Part shown: piece by piece, positions 54,234 to 62,231 of the stretch
Position numbering within the stretch: the stretch's first letter is position 1
Layout of the letters: each line of letters opens with the position of its first letter
Source of the DNA: Desulfovibrio piger ATCC 29098
Lineage (GTDB): Bacteria > Desulfobacterota > Desulfovibrionia > Desulfovibrionales > Desulfovibrionaceae
DNA: 64,000 nucleotides
Direction: 5' to 3'
NCBI RefSeq assembly: GCF_000156375.1
Contig: NZ_DS996359.1
Coordinates: forward strand, 488,867 to 552,866
Position numbers and translations under genes: made by a program
Notes under the pieces: generated by a model
Database searches by the model: none
What the model was told of the DNA's origin: nothing
Seen by the model: only the letters and a program-made list of their open reading frames with translations

Positions 54234-57200
54234 TGGCCAGCGTACCCGGAACTCCCCCTGTTGTCCCTGACGGCCGGCCGTCGGGCCCTTCCCCTTCGGA
54301 AGGCGCAGCGCCCGTGCGCAGGAGCGTTTTCCGGCGCCGTGTCCTGGCGTGCCTGCTGGTGCTCGTGCTCCTGCCGCTGCTGGCCGGGGCCGGGGCGGTC
54401 TTTTGGCTGCGTACGCCCGGGGGGCAGGACTGGCTGCGGCAGGAGGTCGGCACCCTGCTGGCCCCGCCTCTGGCCGAACAGGGCCTTTCCCTGGAGCTGA
54501 TCCGTCTGGAGGGCGCCCTACCGCTGGAAGTGGAAGGTGCCCTGCGCCTGCATGATGCCGACGGCCTCTGGCTGGACGTGCCCCAGGCGCGCGTGGATGT
54601 GGTCCTGTCCGTGTTCCCGCCCCGCATCTCTCTCGATCTGCGTCTGGAGCGCCCCTCCCTGTACCGTCTGCCCCAGCTGCCTCCTTCGCCCGACGAGCCC
54701 TCGCCGCCGCTGGCCGAGACGCTGGCCGGAGTGGAGGCAGGTCTGCGGAGCGCGCTGGAAATCATGGCCGACCTGCCGGGCTGGCTGCCTTCCCTGCATG
54801 TGCGTGACGTGGCGCTGGAGGGCCTGTGGCTGGGATCGGCCGTGCTGGACGGCAGTTCGTCCGGCACGATGGCGGATGCTTCCGGGCAGGCAGCGCAGGA
54901 TGCCGCGGCTCCGGCCGGGACGGGCAGCGCATCCGCGGACGGGCAGACGCTCCCGGCCCCTGCCGCTGCGCCTGCTCCCGCACAAGAGGCGACGACGCCC
55001 GGGGCCACCCCGGCGCCGCCCCTGTCCGTGGCTGTGGCTGCTGCGGAGAGCGCCCTCCGCGTCGGTGAAGGGCTGGAAGTCTCGCTGTGCCTGACAGCCG
55101 AAGCCGATTTTTCCTTGAGCGGGACCACGGCACAGGCCGGTCTCCAGGCCTCGTGGCAGCTGGCGTCCGCGTCTGAGCTCGACGTGGCCGCGACCGGGAC
55201 GGCTCCGGCCGCGCCCCAGGCCCAAGAAAGCGGGACGGCTCCGGCCGCGCCCCAGGCCCAAGAAAGCGGGGCGGCTCCTTCAGAGAAAAAAAATACGGAT
55301 GCGCTCCCGCTCCTGACGGAAGCGGCAGGCCGGTGGCTGCCCGCGCCGCTGGCCCTGCTCCTGACGCCCGGGCAGGCTTCGTCCCTGCGGGTGGAGCTGG
55401 CCCTGCGGCCCGGTGAGCGGCCCGCGCTGGCTCTGGAGACCCTGCAGGCGGATGCCGGAGCCGTGCGGCTGCGTGGCAAGGGGACGCTGGAGCTCACGAC
55501 CGCCGCGGATGTGCTGGCCTCGCCGCTGGCACTGGACTGTTCGCTTGCCTTGGCTTCCGCCGCTGATGCGGCGGCCCTGCTGCCCCAGGCGCGTGCCTTG
55601 CTGGCGCCCCTGGGCGATGCCCTGCGCCTGGACATCGGCGTGCAGGGGAGCCCCGGTGCGCCCGAGCCCCGGCTTGAGCTGGCCTGCGCCACGCTGGATC
55701 TGGGCGGTCATGTCGTCAACGATATCTCTCTGCTGGCAGGCGGCGAGCCCCTGCCGTGGCCGCAGCTGATTGCCGGGGGCAAGGTGGGACTGCCGCTTTC
55801 CCTGCAGGTGCGCACCGGGCAGGATCATATCTCCGCAAGTCTGCGTCTGCTGGCCGGGCGTGACGGCACGGCCTGGCAGCTGGGGCTGCCGCAGCTGGAG
55901 CTGCACGGTGCCGGTGCCCGGCTGGCCGGTAGTCTGCTGGCCCTGCTGCCTGATGCCCCGCAGGAAGCGCCTGTCGCCCCTCCGGCGCCTGTGGCCGCTG
56001 CAGGACAGCCCGCCGTGATACCTCCGGCGGCCCCCGATTCTTCCCCTGCATCCGCTGCGGAGGCTGCAGCAGCTGCCGTCCCCCCGGCTCCGGCCATCGT
56101 GGGCAGCGATTTCGTCCCGGCGCGGCTGCTGGCCCGGCTGTTCCCCGATCCCGGGAGCAGAGCGCGTTTGTGGACCTCGCTGTATGGCGAGATAGAAGAC
56201 TGGGCCGCGCTGGGCCGGGTGCTGGACTACTGGTCGCCGGGCCTGCGTCTGGAAAAAAAGGATGGTCAGCCTGTCCGCCTCATGCTGCGTGCCGGCGGTC
56301 TGCCGTGTGCGGCGGACAGCCCGGAAGAACTGCCGCTGGCTGCTGTGGCCGGTCTGGCCGATCCGGCTTTCCTGAACAGCGCGGACTGGCGGCAATGGTT
56401 CAGCCTGGATGCCGACGTGGGCTTCCTCCGCCTGCATGACAGGGGAGGAGAGCGGCTGCTGCTGCGTGAGCTGCACCAGCATCTGCGTATCGACGATATT
56501 TTCGGTCAGGGAAAGCTGGAACAGCGCCTGGACGTGCGCCAGCTCCATGTGGCCGGTATGCGGCTGGAGCGGGTGCTCGTGGGCCTGAACGGCGAACTGG
56601 CGACCCCGCTGGAAGCGGAACTGGCCTGCGCCGGTGACGTACGGGCCAAGGTGCGCCTCCGCTGGCAGGGCGACAGGCTGGACATCCCCGTGTGCGATCT
56701 GCACCTCAAACAGGGCGTGGGCCTGCGCCTGCAGGCAGGGACGGCCCTGGTGCTGGACAAGGACGGCCTTTCCCTGCGCGGTCTGGATGCCCGCATGGCT
56801 CCTGCGGGGCGGATACGGGCCACGGCATCCCTGAAGCCCGCGGCCATGGACATGCGCCTGTCTTTGGACAGCATGGACCTGGCCCCGTGGCGGGCGGTGG
56901 TGCCGGGCCTGCCCTCGGCCGCGCTGGCCTTCCAGAGCCGTTTGTACGGCAGCCCCGCGGCCCCTGCCGGGACCTTCCGGCTGGACGTGCGCCGACTGGA
57001 GATCCCGCAAAGTTCCCTGCCGCCGCTGGATCTGGCCCTGACGGGCAAGCTGGGCGGCAGCAACGGCAAGGGCCGTCTGGACACACGGCTGGAACTGCCG
57101 CCGTCCACACGGCAGGCCCTGGGAGCGGAGCAGGCCGGCCTGGAAGCGCGCCTGCCCCTGCGATTTTCCGCCAACGGTCTGCCCCTGCCGGACATGACGG

Positions 57201-58495
57201 CCCCGCTTTCCGGACGTTTGGACTGGCAGGGCGAGCTGGCCCCGCTCTGGCGTCTGGTACCGGTGGCCGACCGCCGCGTGACCGGACGGCTGGACATGCA
57301 TCTGGCCCTGGCCGGCAGCCTTGCCGTGCCGACGGCCAAGGGTCGGCTGGAGGTGGCGGGCGGACGCTATGAGGATCTGGCCCTGGGCATCCTGCTGACG
57401 GACATCAAGGCCTCGGTGACGGCGGGCAGCGGCAAGGGCCTGAAACTGGAGCCCGTGCGTGTGGAGGCCTCCATGAGCGATGGCCGCGGCGGTCTGGTGA
57501 CGGCCGCGGGCAGTCTGCATCCCGAAGGCGGCAGGCTCGATCTGGACGCCGCCATGAAGCGTCTGCGTCCCCTGCGGCGCGCGGATATCCAGGCGACCCT
57601 GTCGGGCACGGCCTCGGTCAAGGGCACGCTTATGGCGCCCCAGGTGACGGCGGACATCACCATCGACGAGGCCCGGGTCAGCCTCAACCGGCTCACCGGC
57701 AGCAGCGTGACCACCCTGCCCGTGGAGGGCACCAGCGAGGCCCCGGAGCCGGTCGCGGAAAAGAAGGAGGGGCTCGGTTCCCTGGACGTGACCGTCCGGG
57801 CACCGGGACATATCGCCGTCAACGGCCACGGGCTGGAGAGCGAATGGCAGGCCGGTCTGCGCGTGCGCGGCGCCCTCAACGATCCGCTGGTCATCGGCAG
57901 CGTGCGCTCGGTGCGGGGGCAGTTCGATCTGCTCTCCAAGCTGTTCACCCTGCGGCCCAGCACCATCTCCTTCAACGGCGGGGCGGTCTCCAACCCGCTG
58001 CTGGACGTGACCCTGCGTTACGAGGTGCCGGAGATCACGGCCGACGTGCGCATCAGTGGTTCCGTGCGGCGCATGAAGCTGGACCTGAGCAGCACGCCGT
58101 CCCTGCCGCAGGAAGAGATCATCTCGCGGGTCATGTTCGGACGCGGCTCCAGTGAGCTGGGCCGTTTCGAAAGCCTGCGCCTGGCCGCCGCCGTGGCGCG
58201 TCTGGCCGGTTTCGGTTCCGGCGGGCTGGGCGTCCTGGATCTGGGCCGTGCGGTGCTGGGCGTGGACGTGCTGCGCATCAACTCCGCCACGGACAAGGAA
58301 AGCGGTGATGAGGAAAGCAGTCTGGAAGTGGGCAAGTTCATTGGCGAGAAGATCTATCTTGGCGTGGAACAGGGCCTGGAGCCGGACAGCACCGCCGTCA
58401 TCATGGAACTGGAACTGACCCCGCACAGCAAGGCGGGCATCCGTACGGAACAGGACAATACTAGCGCCGGTATCCAGTGGAAGATGAACTACTGA
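54233..58495 (+). CDS. tamB: TamB-like translocation/assembly module protein (AsmA/DUF490 family)
   Basis: 1,420 residues. One N-terminal membrane anchor (VLACLLVLVLLPLLAGAGAV), then a very long beta-rich periplasmic region interrupted by Ala/Pro linkers, and a C-terminal DUF490 domain (GQFDLLSKLFTLRPSTISF ... LPQEEIISRVMFGRGSSEL). TamB spans the periplasm as a hydrophobic groove that carries lipids or protein strands. It overlaps tamA by one base. It contains a duplicated 36-bp linker repeat at 55195-55266. Confidence 0.9.
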   Translation: MASVPGTPPVVPDGRPSGPSPSEGAAPVRRSVFRRRVLACLLVLVLLPLLAGAGAVFWLRTPGGQDWLRQEVGTLLAPPLAEQGLSLELIRLEGALPLEVEGALRLHDADGLWLDVPQARVDVVLSVFPPRISLDLRLERPSLYRLPQLPPSPDEPSPPLAETLAGVEAGLRSALEIMADLPGWLPSLHVRDVALEGLWLGSAVLDGSSSGTMADASGQAAQDAAAPAGTGSASADGQTLPAPAAAPAPAQEATTPGATPAPPLSVAVAAAESALRVGEGLEVSLCLTAEADFSLSGTTAQAGLQASWQLASASELDVAATGTAPAAPQAQESGTAPAAPQAQESGAAPSEKKNTDALPLLTEAAGRWLPAPLALLLTPGQASSLRVELALRPGERPALALETLQADAGAVRLRGKGTLELTTAADVLASPLALDCSLALASAADAAALLPQARALLAPLGDALRLDIGVQGSPGAPEPRLELACATLDLGGHVVNDISLLAGGEPLPWPQLIAGGKVGLPLSLQVRTGQDHISASLRLLAGRDGTAWQLGLPQLELHGAGARLAGSLLALLPDAPQEAPVAPPAPVAAAGQPAVIPPAAPDSSPASAAEAAAAAVPPAPAIVGSDFVPARLLARLFPDPGSRARLWTSLYGEIEDWAALGRVLDYWSPGLRLEKKDGQPVRLMLRAGGLPCAADSPEELPLAAVAGLADPAFLNSADWRQWFSLDADVGFLRLHDRGGERLLLRELHQHLRIDDIFGQGKLEQRLDVRQLHVAGMRLERVLVGLNGELATPLEAELACAGDVRAKVRLRWQGDRLDIPVCDLHLKQGVGLRLQAGTALVLDKDGLSLRGLDARMAPAGRIRATASLKPAAMDMRLSLDSMDLAPWRAVVPGLPSAALAFQSRLYGSPAAPAGTFRLDVRRLEIPQSSLPPLDLALTGKLGGSNGKGRLDTRLELPPSTRQALGAEQAGLEARLPLRFSANGLPLPDMTAPLSGRLDWQGELAPLWRLVPVADRRVTGRLDMHLALAGSLAVPTAKGRLEVAGGRYEDLALGILLTDIKASVTAGSGKGLKLEPVRVEASMSDGRGGLVTAAGSLHPEGGRLDLDAAMKRLRPLRRADIQATLSGTASVKGTLMAPQVTADITIDEARVSLNRLTGSSVTTLPVEGTSEAPEPVAEKKEGLGSLDVTVRAPGHIAVNGHGLESEWQAGLRVRGALNDPLVIGSVRSVRGQFDLLSKLFTLRPSTISFNGGAVSNPLLDVTLRYEVPEITADVRISGSVRRMKLDLSSTPSLPQEEIISRVMFGRGSSELGRFESLRLAAAVARLAGFGSGGLGVLDLGRAVLGVDVLRINSATDKESGDEESSLEVGKFIGEKIYLGVEQGLEPDSTAVIMELELTPHSKAGIRTEQDNTSAGIQWKMNY
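55195..55266 (+). repeat. Tandem 36-bp repeat inside tamB
   Basis: Two identical 36-bp units (55195-55230, 55231-55266), with a third partial unit following, encode GTAPAAPQAQES twice in a linker. The unit length keeps the frame, so copy number can vary without breaking the gene. Confidence 0.9.
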
Positions 58496-58723
58496 TGCGC
58501 TGCCGGGGCCTGGTGTAGGGAGCTTGTGACCGCCCCCCCCTGCGGTGGCGGTCGTACCGCGCCCCGGAGTTCAGGCCTGATGGGGGCTGCTTTGCCCGTC
58601 GGAAGGGCGGGCGGATGTTCCCTGTCCCTTCGTTGGACGCTGCCGGTGGGGCCGTCCGGGCTTTTGTCCGTCTTCGGCAGGTACGCATGGTGGAGACGGC
58701 AAGGACCCCTGCAAGGAACAAAG

Positions 58724-59299
58724 ATGCAACGAGTGACTTTCAGCGATGCCGGGCCTGCGGACTGGCCGACCCTGCTGTGCCTGTGGTGGCGTAACGTGCG
58801 GGCCACGCACGGCTTCGTGGCGGAGGACTATCTGCGGGCCATCGGGGCCGCCTTGCCGGGCGTCTATCTTCCGGCCATGGAGCGCGTGCGTCTGGCCTGG
58901 CTGGCGGCCGCTCCCCATGGAGGTACGGGGGATGAGCGCGCGCCGGGAGCGGGGCACGAAGGGCTCCCGTCCGGTACGGCGGCGGTGCCCAATCCCACTG
59001 GCGGTCGCCGGCTGGCGGGCTTTCTGGGAAGCGTGGGGCAGCGGGTGGAGATGCTCTTCGTGGAGCCGGGCCTGCGGGGCCGGGGCATCGGTACGGCCTT
59101 GCTGGAGGATTTTGCCAGCCGCCATCCCGGGATATGGCTGGACGTCAATGAACAGAACACGGCGGCCCGGGCTTTTTATGCCCGCCGGGGCTTCGAGGTG
59201 GTGGGCCGTTCCCCGCTGGACGGGGCGGGGCAGCCGTATCCGCTCCTGCATCTGCGCCGGGTACGGGCCGGGAACGCCGGAACAGGGCACGTATCCTGA
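58724..59299 (+). CDS. GNAT-family N-acetyltransferase
   Basis: 191 residues from ATG 58724, after AAGGAACAAAG. The acetyl-CoA site is clear: VEMLFVEPGLRGRGIGTALLEDF, then NEQNTAARAFYARRGFEVVGRS. The closest general look is the YjaB-type group that acetylates small amines, but an N-terminal insert of ~30 residues (HGGTGDERAPGAGHEG...) is unusual. A weak GACCGCC/GGCGGTC hairpin precedes it at 58528-58553. Substrate unknown. Confidence 0.83.
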   Translation: MQRVTFSDAGPADWPTLLCLWWRNVRATHGFVAEDYLRAIGAALPGVYLPAMERVRLAWLAAAPHGGTGDERAPGAGHEGLPSGTAAVPNPTGGRRLAGFLGSVGQRVEMLFVEPGLRGRGIGTALLEDFASRHPGIWLDVNEQNTAARAFYARRGFEVVGRSPLDGAGQPYPLLHLRRVRAGNAGTGHVS

Positions 59300-59405
59300 C
59301 GGAACAAGTCTCCCGGGGCTCTCCTTGCCGTACACGGCAGGGCGGCACCCTGCTTTTGCTGTTGCCCGCGCAAGGGCCCGGCGGCAGCGCGGCCGCAGAA
59401 AATAG

Positions 59406-59430
59406 AAACGCCGGGGGGACCCGGCGTTTT
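59406..59430. terminator. Bidirectional terminator between the GNAT and MFS genes
   Basis: AACGCCGG (59407-59414) and CCGGCGTT (59421-59428), with flanking A and T runs on both sides, between convergent genes. Confidence 0.8.
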
Positions 59431-59479
59431 GGCATCGTCCGGGAGATTGACGATGCCGTCTCTCTGGGGAAGGAGATAT

Positions 59480-60703
59480 CTATGCGGCGGCCACGCGGCG
59501 GCCGTGGAGGACGTAGTACAGCGCCACCGCACCAAGGACCACGAAGGCCAGGGTCTGGTACATGCCGTCATAGCCTGCGGCGGGGATCATGAAACCGAAC
59601 AGGTAGGGCCCCAGACCGATGCCCAGATCGAAAAAGATGAAGAAGGTCGTGGTGGCCTGGGCAAAGCGGGACTTGGACACCAGCGAAAGCGAGACCGCCT
59701 GTCCGGCGGACTGGAAATTGCCGAAGCCCATGCCCAGGATCAGCCCCGCGGCCAGCAGGACCCAGCTGCTGTTGGCATGGGCCATCATGGTCAGGGAAAG
59801 GGCTGTCAGCAACAGGGCCGGGTAGAAGATGATGTTTTCGCCGCGCAGGTCGAACAGGCGGCCGGTCAGGGGGCGGGTCACCAGGGCTGCCAGGGCATAG
59901 AGCAGGAAGAAAAGGCTGGCCGCACCGGTCAGACCGCGTTCCGCCGCATAGGAGGTCATGAAGGCCTGGATGCAGCCGTAGCTCAGGCAGGTGATGAGCG
60001 CCACCAGCGAAAAACGCACCACGCGCGGGTCGATGTAGCTGTTGAGCTCAAGGAAGGGGCGATGGCGGTGGCGCATCTCCGGCAGATTGTGCAGGCCGAA
60101 GAAGATGACGATGCAGGCCAGGCCGATACCCAGGCAGGTCTGTGCCAGGATGGTGTAGCTGAAATACTGGGAGATGAGGATGCCCAGGAAGGGGCCCAGG
60201 GCCAGCGCAAAGGCCGTGCTCATGCTGAACAGGCTGATGCCCAGACCGTGATGCTGGTGGGGCACCACATAGGCCACGATGGTGCCGGTGGCCGTGCCCA
60301 TGATGCCCACGCCCATGCCCATGCACAGACGCTGTACGAAAAGCAGGGCCAGGTTGGGGACCCAGAAGAAGGCCGCGATGCTGGCCGAATAGAGCAGCAG
60401 CCCGGCAAACAGGATGCCCCGGCAGCCGCACAGGGAAAGCAGGTTGCCGGTCAGGAAGCGGCCGATGAGGCAGCCGATGACCATGATGCCCGCGGTGAGC
60501 CCGGCGCTGCTGAGGCTGGCGCCGTAGGTGGCCCGCGCATAGGCCGTGCTGGTGACGAACATCAGGTAGTAGGCCGTCATGACCAGCAGGTTGATGCAGG
60601 CGACCACGTTGAAGTTGCGATTGAAGATGGAGCGCAGGGCTTCGCCGGTGCTGGCGGTGCTGCGGTCCTGTGTCCGGGGCCGGGATCTGTGTTGGGTGGG
60701 CAT
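59480..60703 (-). CDS. Major facilitator superfamily transporter
   Basis: 407 residues from ATG 60703 (MPTQHRSRPRT), behind AGGAAT. Twelve predicted membrane helices; the helix 2-3 region reads GCLIGRFLTGNLLSLCGCRG, and the motif repeats in the second half as LVTRPLTGRLFDLRG. Its layout is that of drug/metabolite exporters or sugar-efflux types; the substrate is not evident. It is divergent from a MarR gene, and its promoter is overlapped by an inverted repeat, so it is probably repressed by that regulator. Confidence 0.85.
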   Translation of the reverse strand: MPTQHRSRPRTQDRSTASTGEALRSIFNRNFNVVACINLLVMTAYYLMFVTSTAYARATYGASLSSAGLTAGIMVIGCLIGRFLTGNLLSLCGCRGILFAGLLLYSASIAAFFWVPNLALLFVQRLCMGMGVGIMGTATGTIVAYVVPHQHHGLGISLFSMSTAFALALGPFLGILISQYFSYTILAQTCLGIGLACIVIFFGLHNLPEMRHRHRPFLELNSYIDPRVVRFSLVALITCLSYGCIQAFMTSYAAERGLTGAASLFFLLYALAALVTRPLTGRLFDLRGENIIFYPALLLTALSLTMMAHANSSWVLLAAGLILGMGFGNFQSAGQAVSLSLVSKSRFAQATTTFFIFFDLGIGLGPYLFGFMIPAAGYDGMYQTLAFVVLGAVALYYVLHGRRVAAA

Positions 60704-60732
60704 AAGGATTCCTGGGCGAAATATCGCCATAC

Positions 60733-60777
60733 CGTTGCGTGTGCAACGATATACGTCCGGCGGCTTTCCCTTGTCAA
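60733..60777 (-). promoter_or_regulatory. MFS promoter with downstream inverted repeat
   Basis: Minus strand: consensus TTGACA (plus-strand 60772-60777), 17 bp, GTATAT (60749-60754). CGTTGC-GTGT-GCAACG (60733-60748) lies directly after the -10 over the transcription start, the position of a repressor site. Confidence 0.7.
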
Positions 60778-60812
60778 GCAGAAAACCCGTCCGGAGCAGG
60801 AAGCGCTTTTGC

Positions 60813-60832
60813 CCTTGCAAGGCGTTGCAAGG
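60813..60832. promoter_or_regulatory. Second operator-like palindrome in the MFS-MarR intergenic region
   Basis: CCTTGCAA-GGCG-TTGCAAGG, a perfect 8+4+8 inverted repeat 52 bp before the MarR start. It shares the TTGCA/TGCAA core with the repeat at 60733, so one regulator may bind both. Confidence 0.6.
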
Positions 60833-60884
60833 CTGACTATGACAAAACGACGTATGTGACCTACATCATTTTTCTGGAGCTGTT

Positions 60885-61316
60885 GTGGAACTGACCTATA
60901 AGTGGATCGCGCTGGCCAACCGGCATTACCTCATGTACCTGAACAAGCGTCTTGCTTCGTACGGTCTCAGCGGCAGCCAGTATCTTTTCATCCTGAACAT
61001 CTGCCGTCAGCCCGGCCTGACCCAGGACAAGCTGCCGGACATCATCCACATCAACAAGAGCAACGTCACCCGTGCCCTGGCCCACCTGGAGAAGCGCGGC
61101 TTCATCCGGCGCGAGGTCAATCCGCAGGACAAGCGCACGGCCGCCGTCTTCCCGACGCAGAAGGCCCTGGACGTGTACCCGCACGTGCTGGAGATCATCC
61201 GGGGCTGGGACGCCTCGGTGACCAGCCCGCTGACGGAGGACGAGAAGCACACCCTGCAGGCCCTGCTCAAGCGCGTGGTGGCCTCGGCCCACGAGTACCG
61301 CAGTACCGAGGGCTAG
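60885..61316 (+). CDS. MarR-family transcriptional regulator
   Basis: 143 residues from GTG 60885, 5 nt after a TGGAG site. The winged helix is clear: LTQDKLPDIIHINKSNVTRA, HLEKRGFIRREVNPQDKR; flanking helices dimerise. Divergent from the MFS transporter with two palindromes between them, the usual design for a self- and transporter-repressing MarR. Inducer unknown. Confidence 0.87.
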   Translation: MELTYKWIALANRHYLMYLNKRLASYGLSGSQYLFILNICRQPGLTQDKLPDIIHINKSNVTRALAHLEKRGFIRREVNPQDKRTAAVFPTQKALDVYPHVLEIIRGWDASVTSPLTEDEKHTLQALLKRVVASAHEYRSTEG

Positions 61317-61429
61317 ATAGGCCTTCCATACTGCGTAGGGATTACGCACCTTCATTCTGGCATGCTCTGAATCACTATGACCCGCTCAGATGGCTGAGGG
61401 ACTTTGAGAAGGATGACCAGCAGGGACCG

Positions 61430-61463
61430 AAAAGCGGCGCAGACAGATGTCTGCGCCGCTTTT
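61430..61463. terminator. Bidirectional terminator between the MarR gene and the HNH-like gene
   Basis: Perfect 16-bp stem (61430-61445 with 61448-61463) with a 2-nt loop as written, and A/T ends on both sides; it serves the convergent genes. Confidence 0.88.
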
Positions 61464-61466
61464 CAT

Positions 61467-62219
61467 TTAACCGACTTTACTTTTGATCAGCGCAATAACT
61501 TCTTTGGGAGAAAGGCCAGTTTCTTCCACTACTTTGTTAGCAAATGATTTAGCATTAGGGCGGCAAAGGGACTCAGGGGTGATAAGATGGCGGCATCCTT
61601 CCTCAAGCTGTCGCCATGATTGCTTACTTTTTGATCTGCGCTGGCAGATGATTTGCCATGAAAGATCATCCGCCTGTTGTGACTCCCCCCGTTTTTTCTG
61701 TCCATATTCAATTATATTGTGCCCTTCGCGGGAGAGGAGAACAGGAGGTCGCCCATCCCTGACAGGGTGGTGCAATTCTCCATCATCTCCGATTTCTTTT
61801 CCTGTCACTAGGCAAGTATTTGTAACTTCTCTGCATTCCTTTCGGGCATTTCCCCCAAGAAGGAATCTGTCTGTTGCAGCTGATTCAGCGGATACCCATT
61901 GTTTAAGTGCATTCAGGAGAAGTGCAAATACTCGAAAATCTTCAGGGAGCTGTGAGGCCATAGATGGGGGAACAGGCGTTTTCTCCAGAAATTGGCGAAC
62001 AGCTTCGCTTTCAGATAAGAGCTGAGCGGCTCTCTCTTGAAGCAAGGATCCCACTTCATCAAGAACAGAAGCAAAGACTTCACGTGGAATTTTTAGATTA
62101 AGTGCTTCAATTCCTTGCTCATGGATAAGCTCTTTATAATACAGGTAATATTCCTGAAGAAGTTGGTTACGTTCTTCTTTGCTTATGCGTTGTTTGGGCT
62201 GGGGTCTGATATAAGCCAT
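61467..62219 (-). CDS. Uncharacterised lower-GC protein with an HNH-like motif
   Basis: 250 residues, not recognised as a named family. The N-terminal half is helical (RISKEERNQLLQEYYLYYKE ...). The middle has CLVTG followed by GELHHPVRDGRPP and REGHNIIE, a His-His...His/Asn pattern that resembles an HNH nuclease core, though zinc-binding cysteines are incomplete. The C-terminus (GLSPKEVIALIKSKVG) looks like a small helical DNA-binding segment. GC content is visibly lower than that of neighbours (many A/T third positions), which suggests horizontal origin. It lies 12 nt after the PFK-2-like gene and shares its strand. Confidence 0.6.
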   Translation of the reverse strand: MAYIRPQPKQRISKEERNQLLQEYYLYYKELIHEQGIEALNLKIPREVFASVLDEVGSLLQERAAQLLSESEAVRQFLEKTPVPPSMASQLPEDFRVFALLLNALKQWVSAESAATDRFLLGGNARKECREVTNTCLVTGKEIGDDGELHHPVRDGRPPVLLSREGHNIIEYGQKKRGESQQADDLSWQIICQRRSKSKQSWRQLEEGCRHLITPESLCRPNAKSFANKVVEETGLSPKEVIALIKSKVG

Positions 62220-62231
62220 GTCTTCTATGTT

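Noticed and set aside
55195..55266. Possible CRISPR-like repeat
   Set aside because: The units are directly adjacent without spacers and lie in frame inside tamB.
55280..58426. A 1,048-codon minus-strand open frame opposite tamB
   Set aside because: Antisense shadow of a continuous TamB protein with a terminal DUF490 domain.
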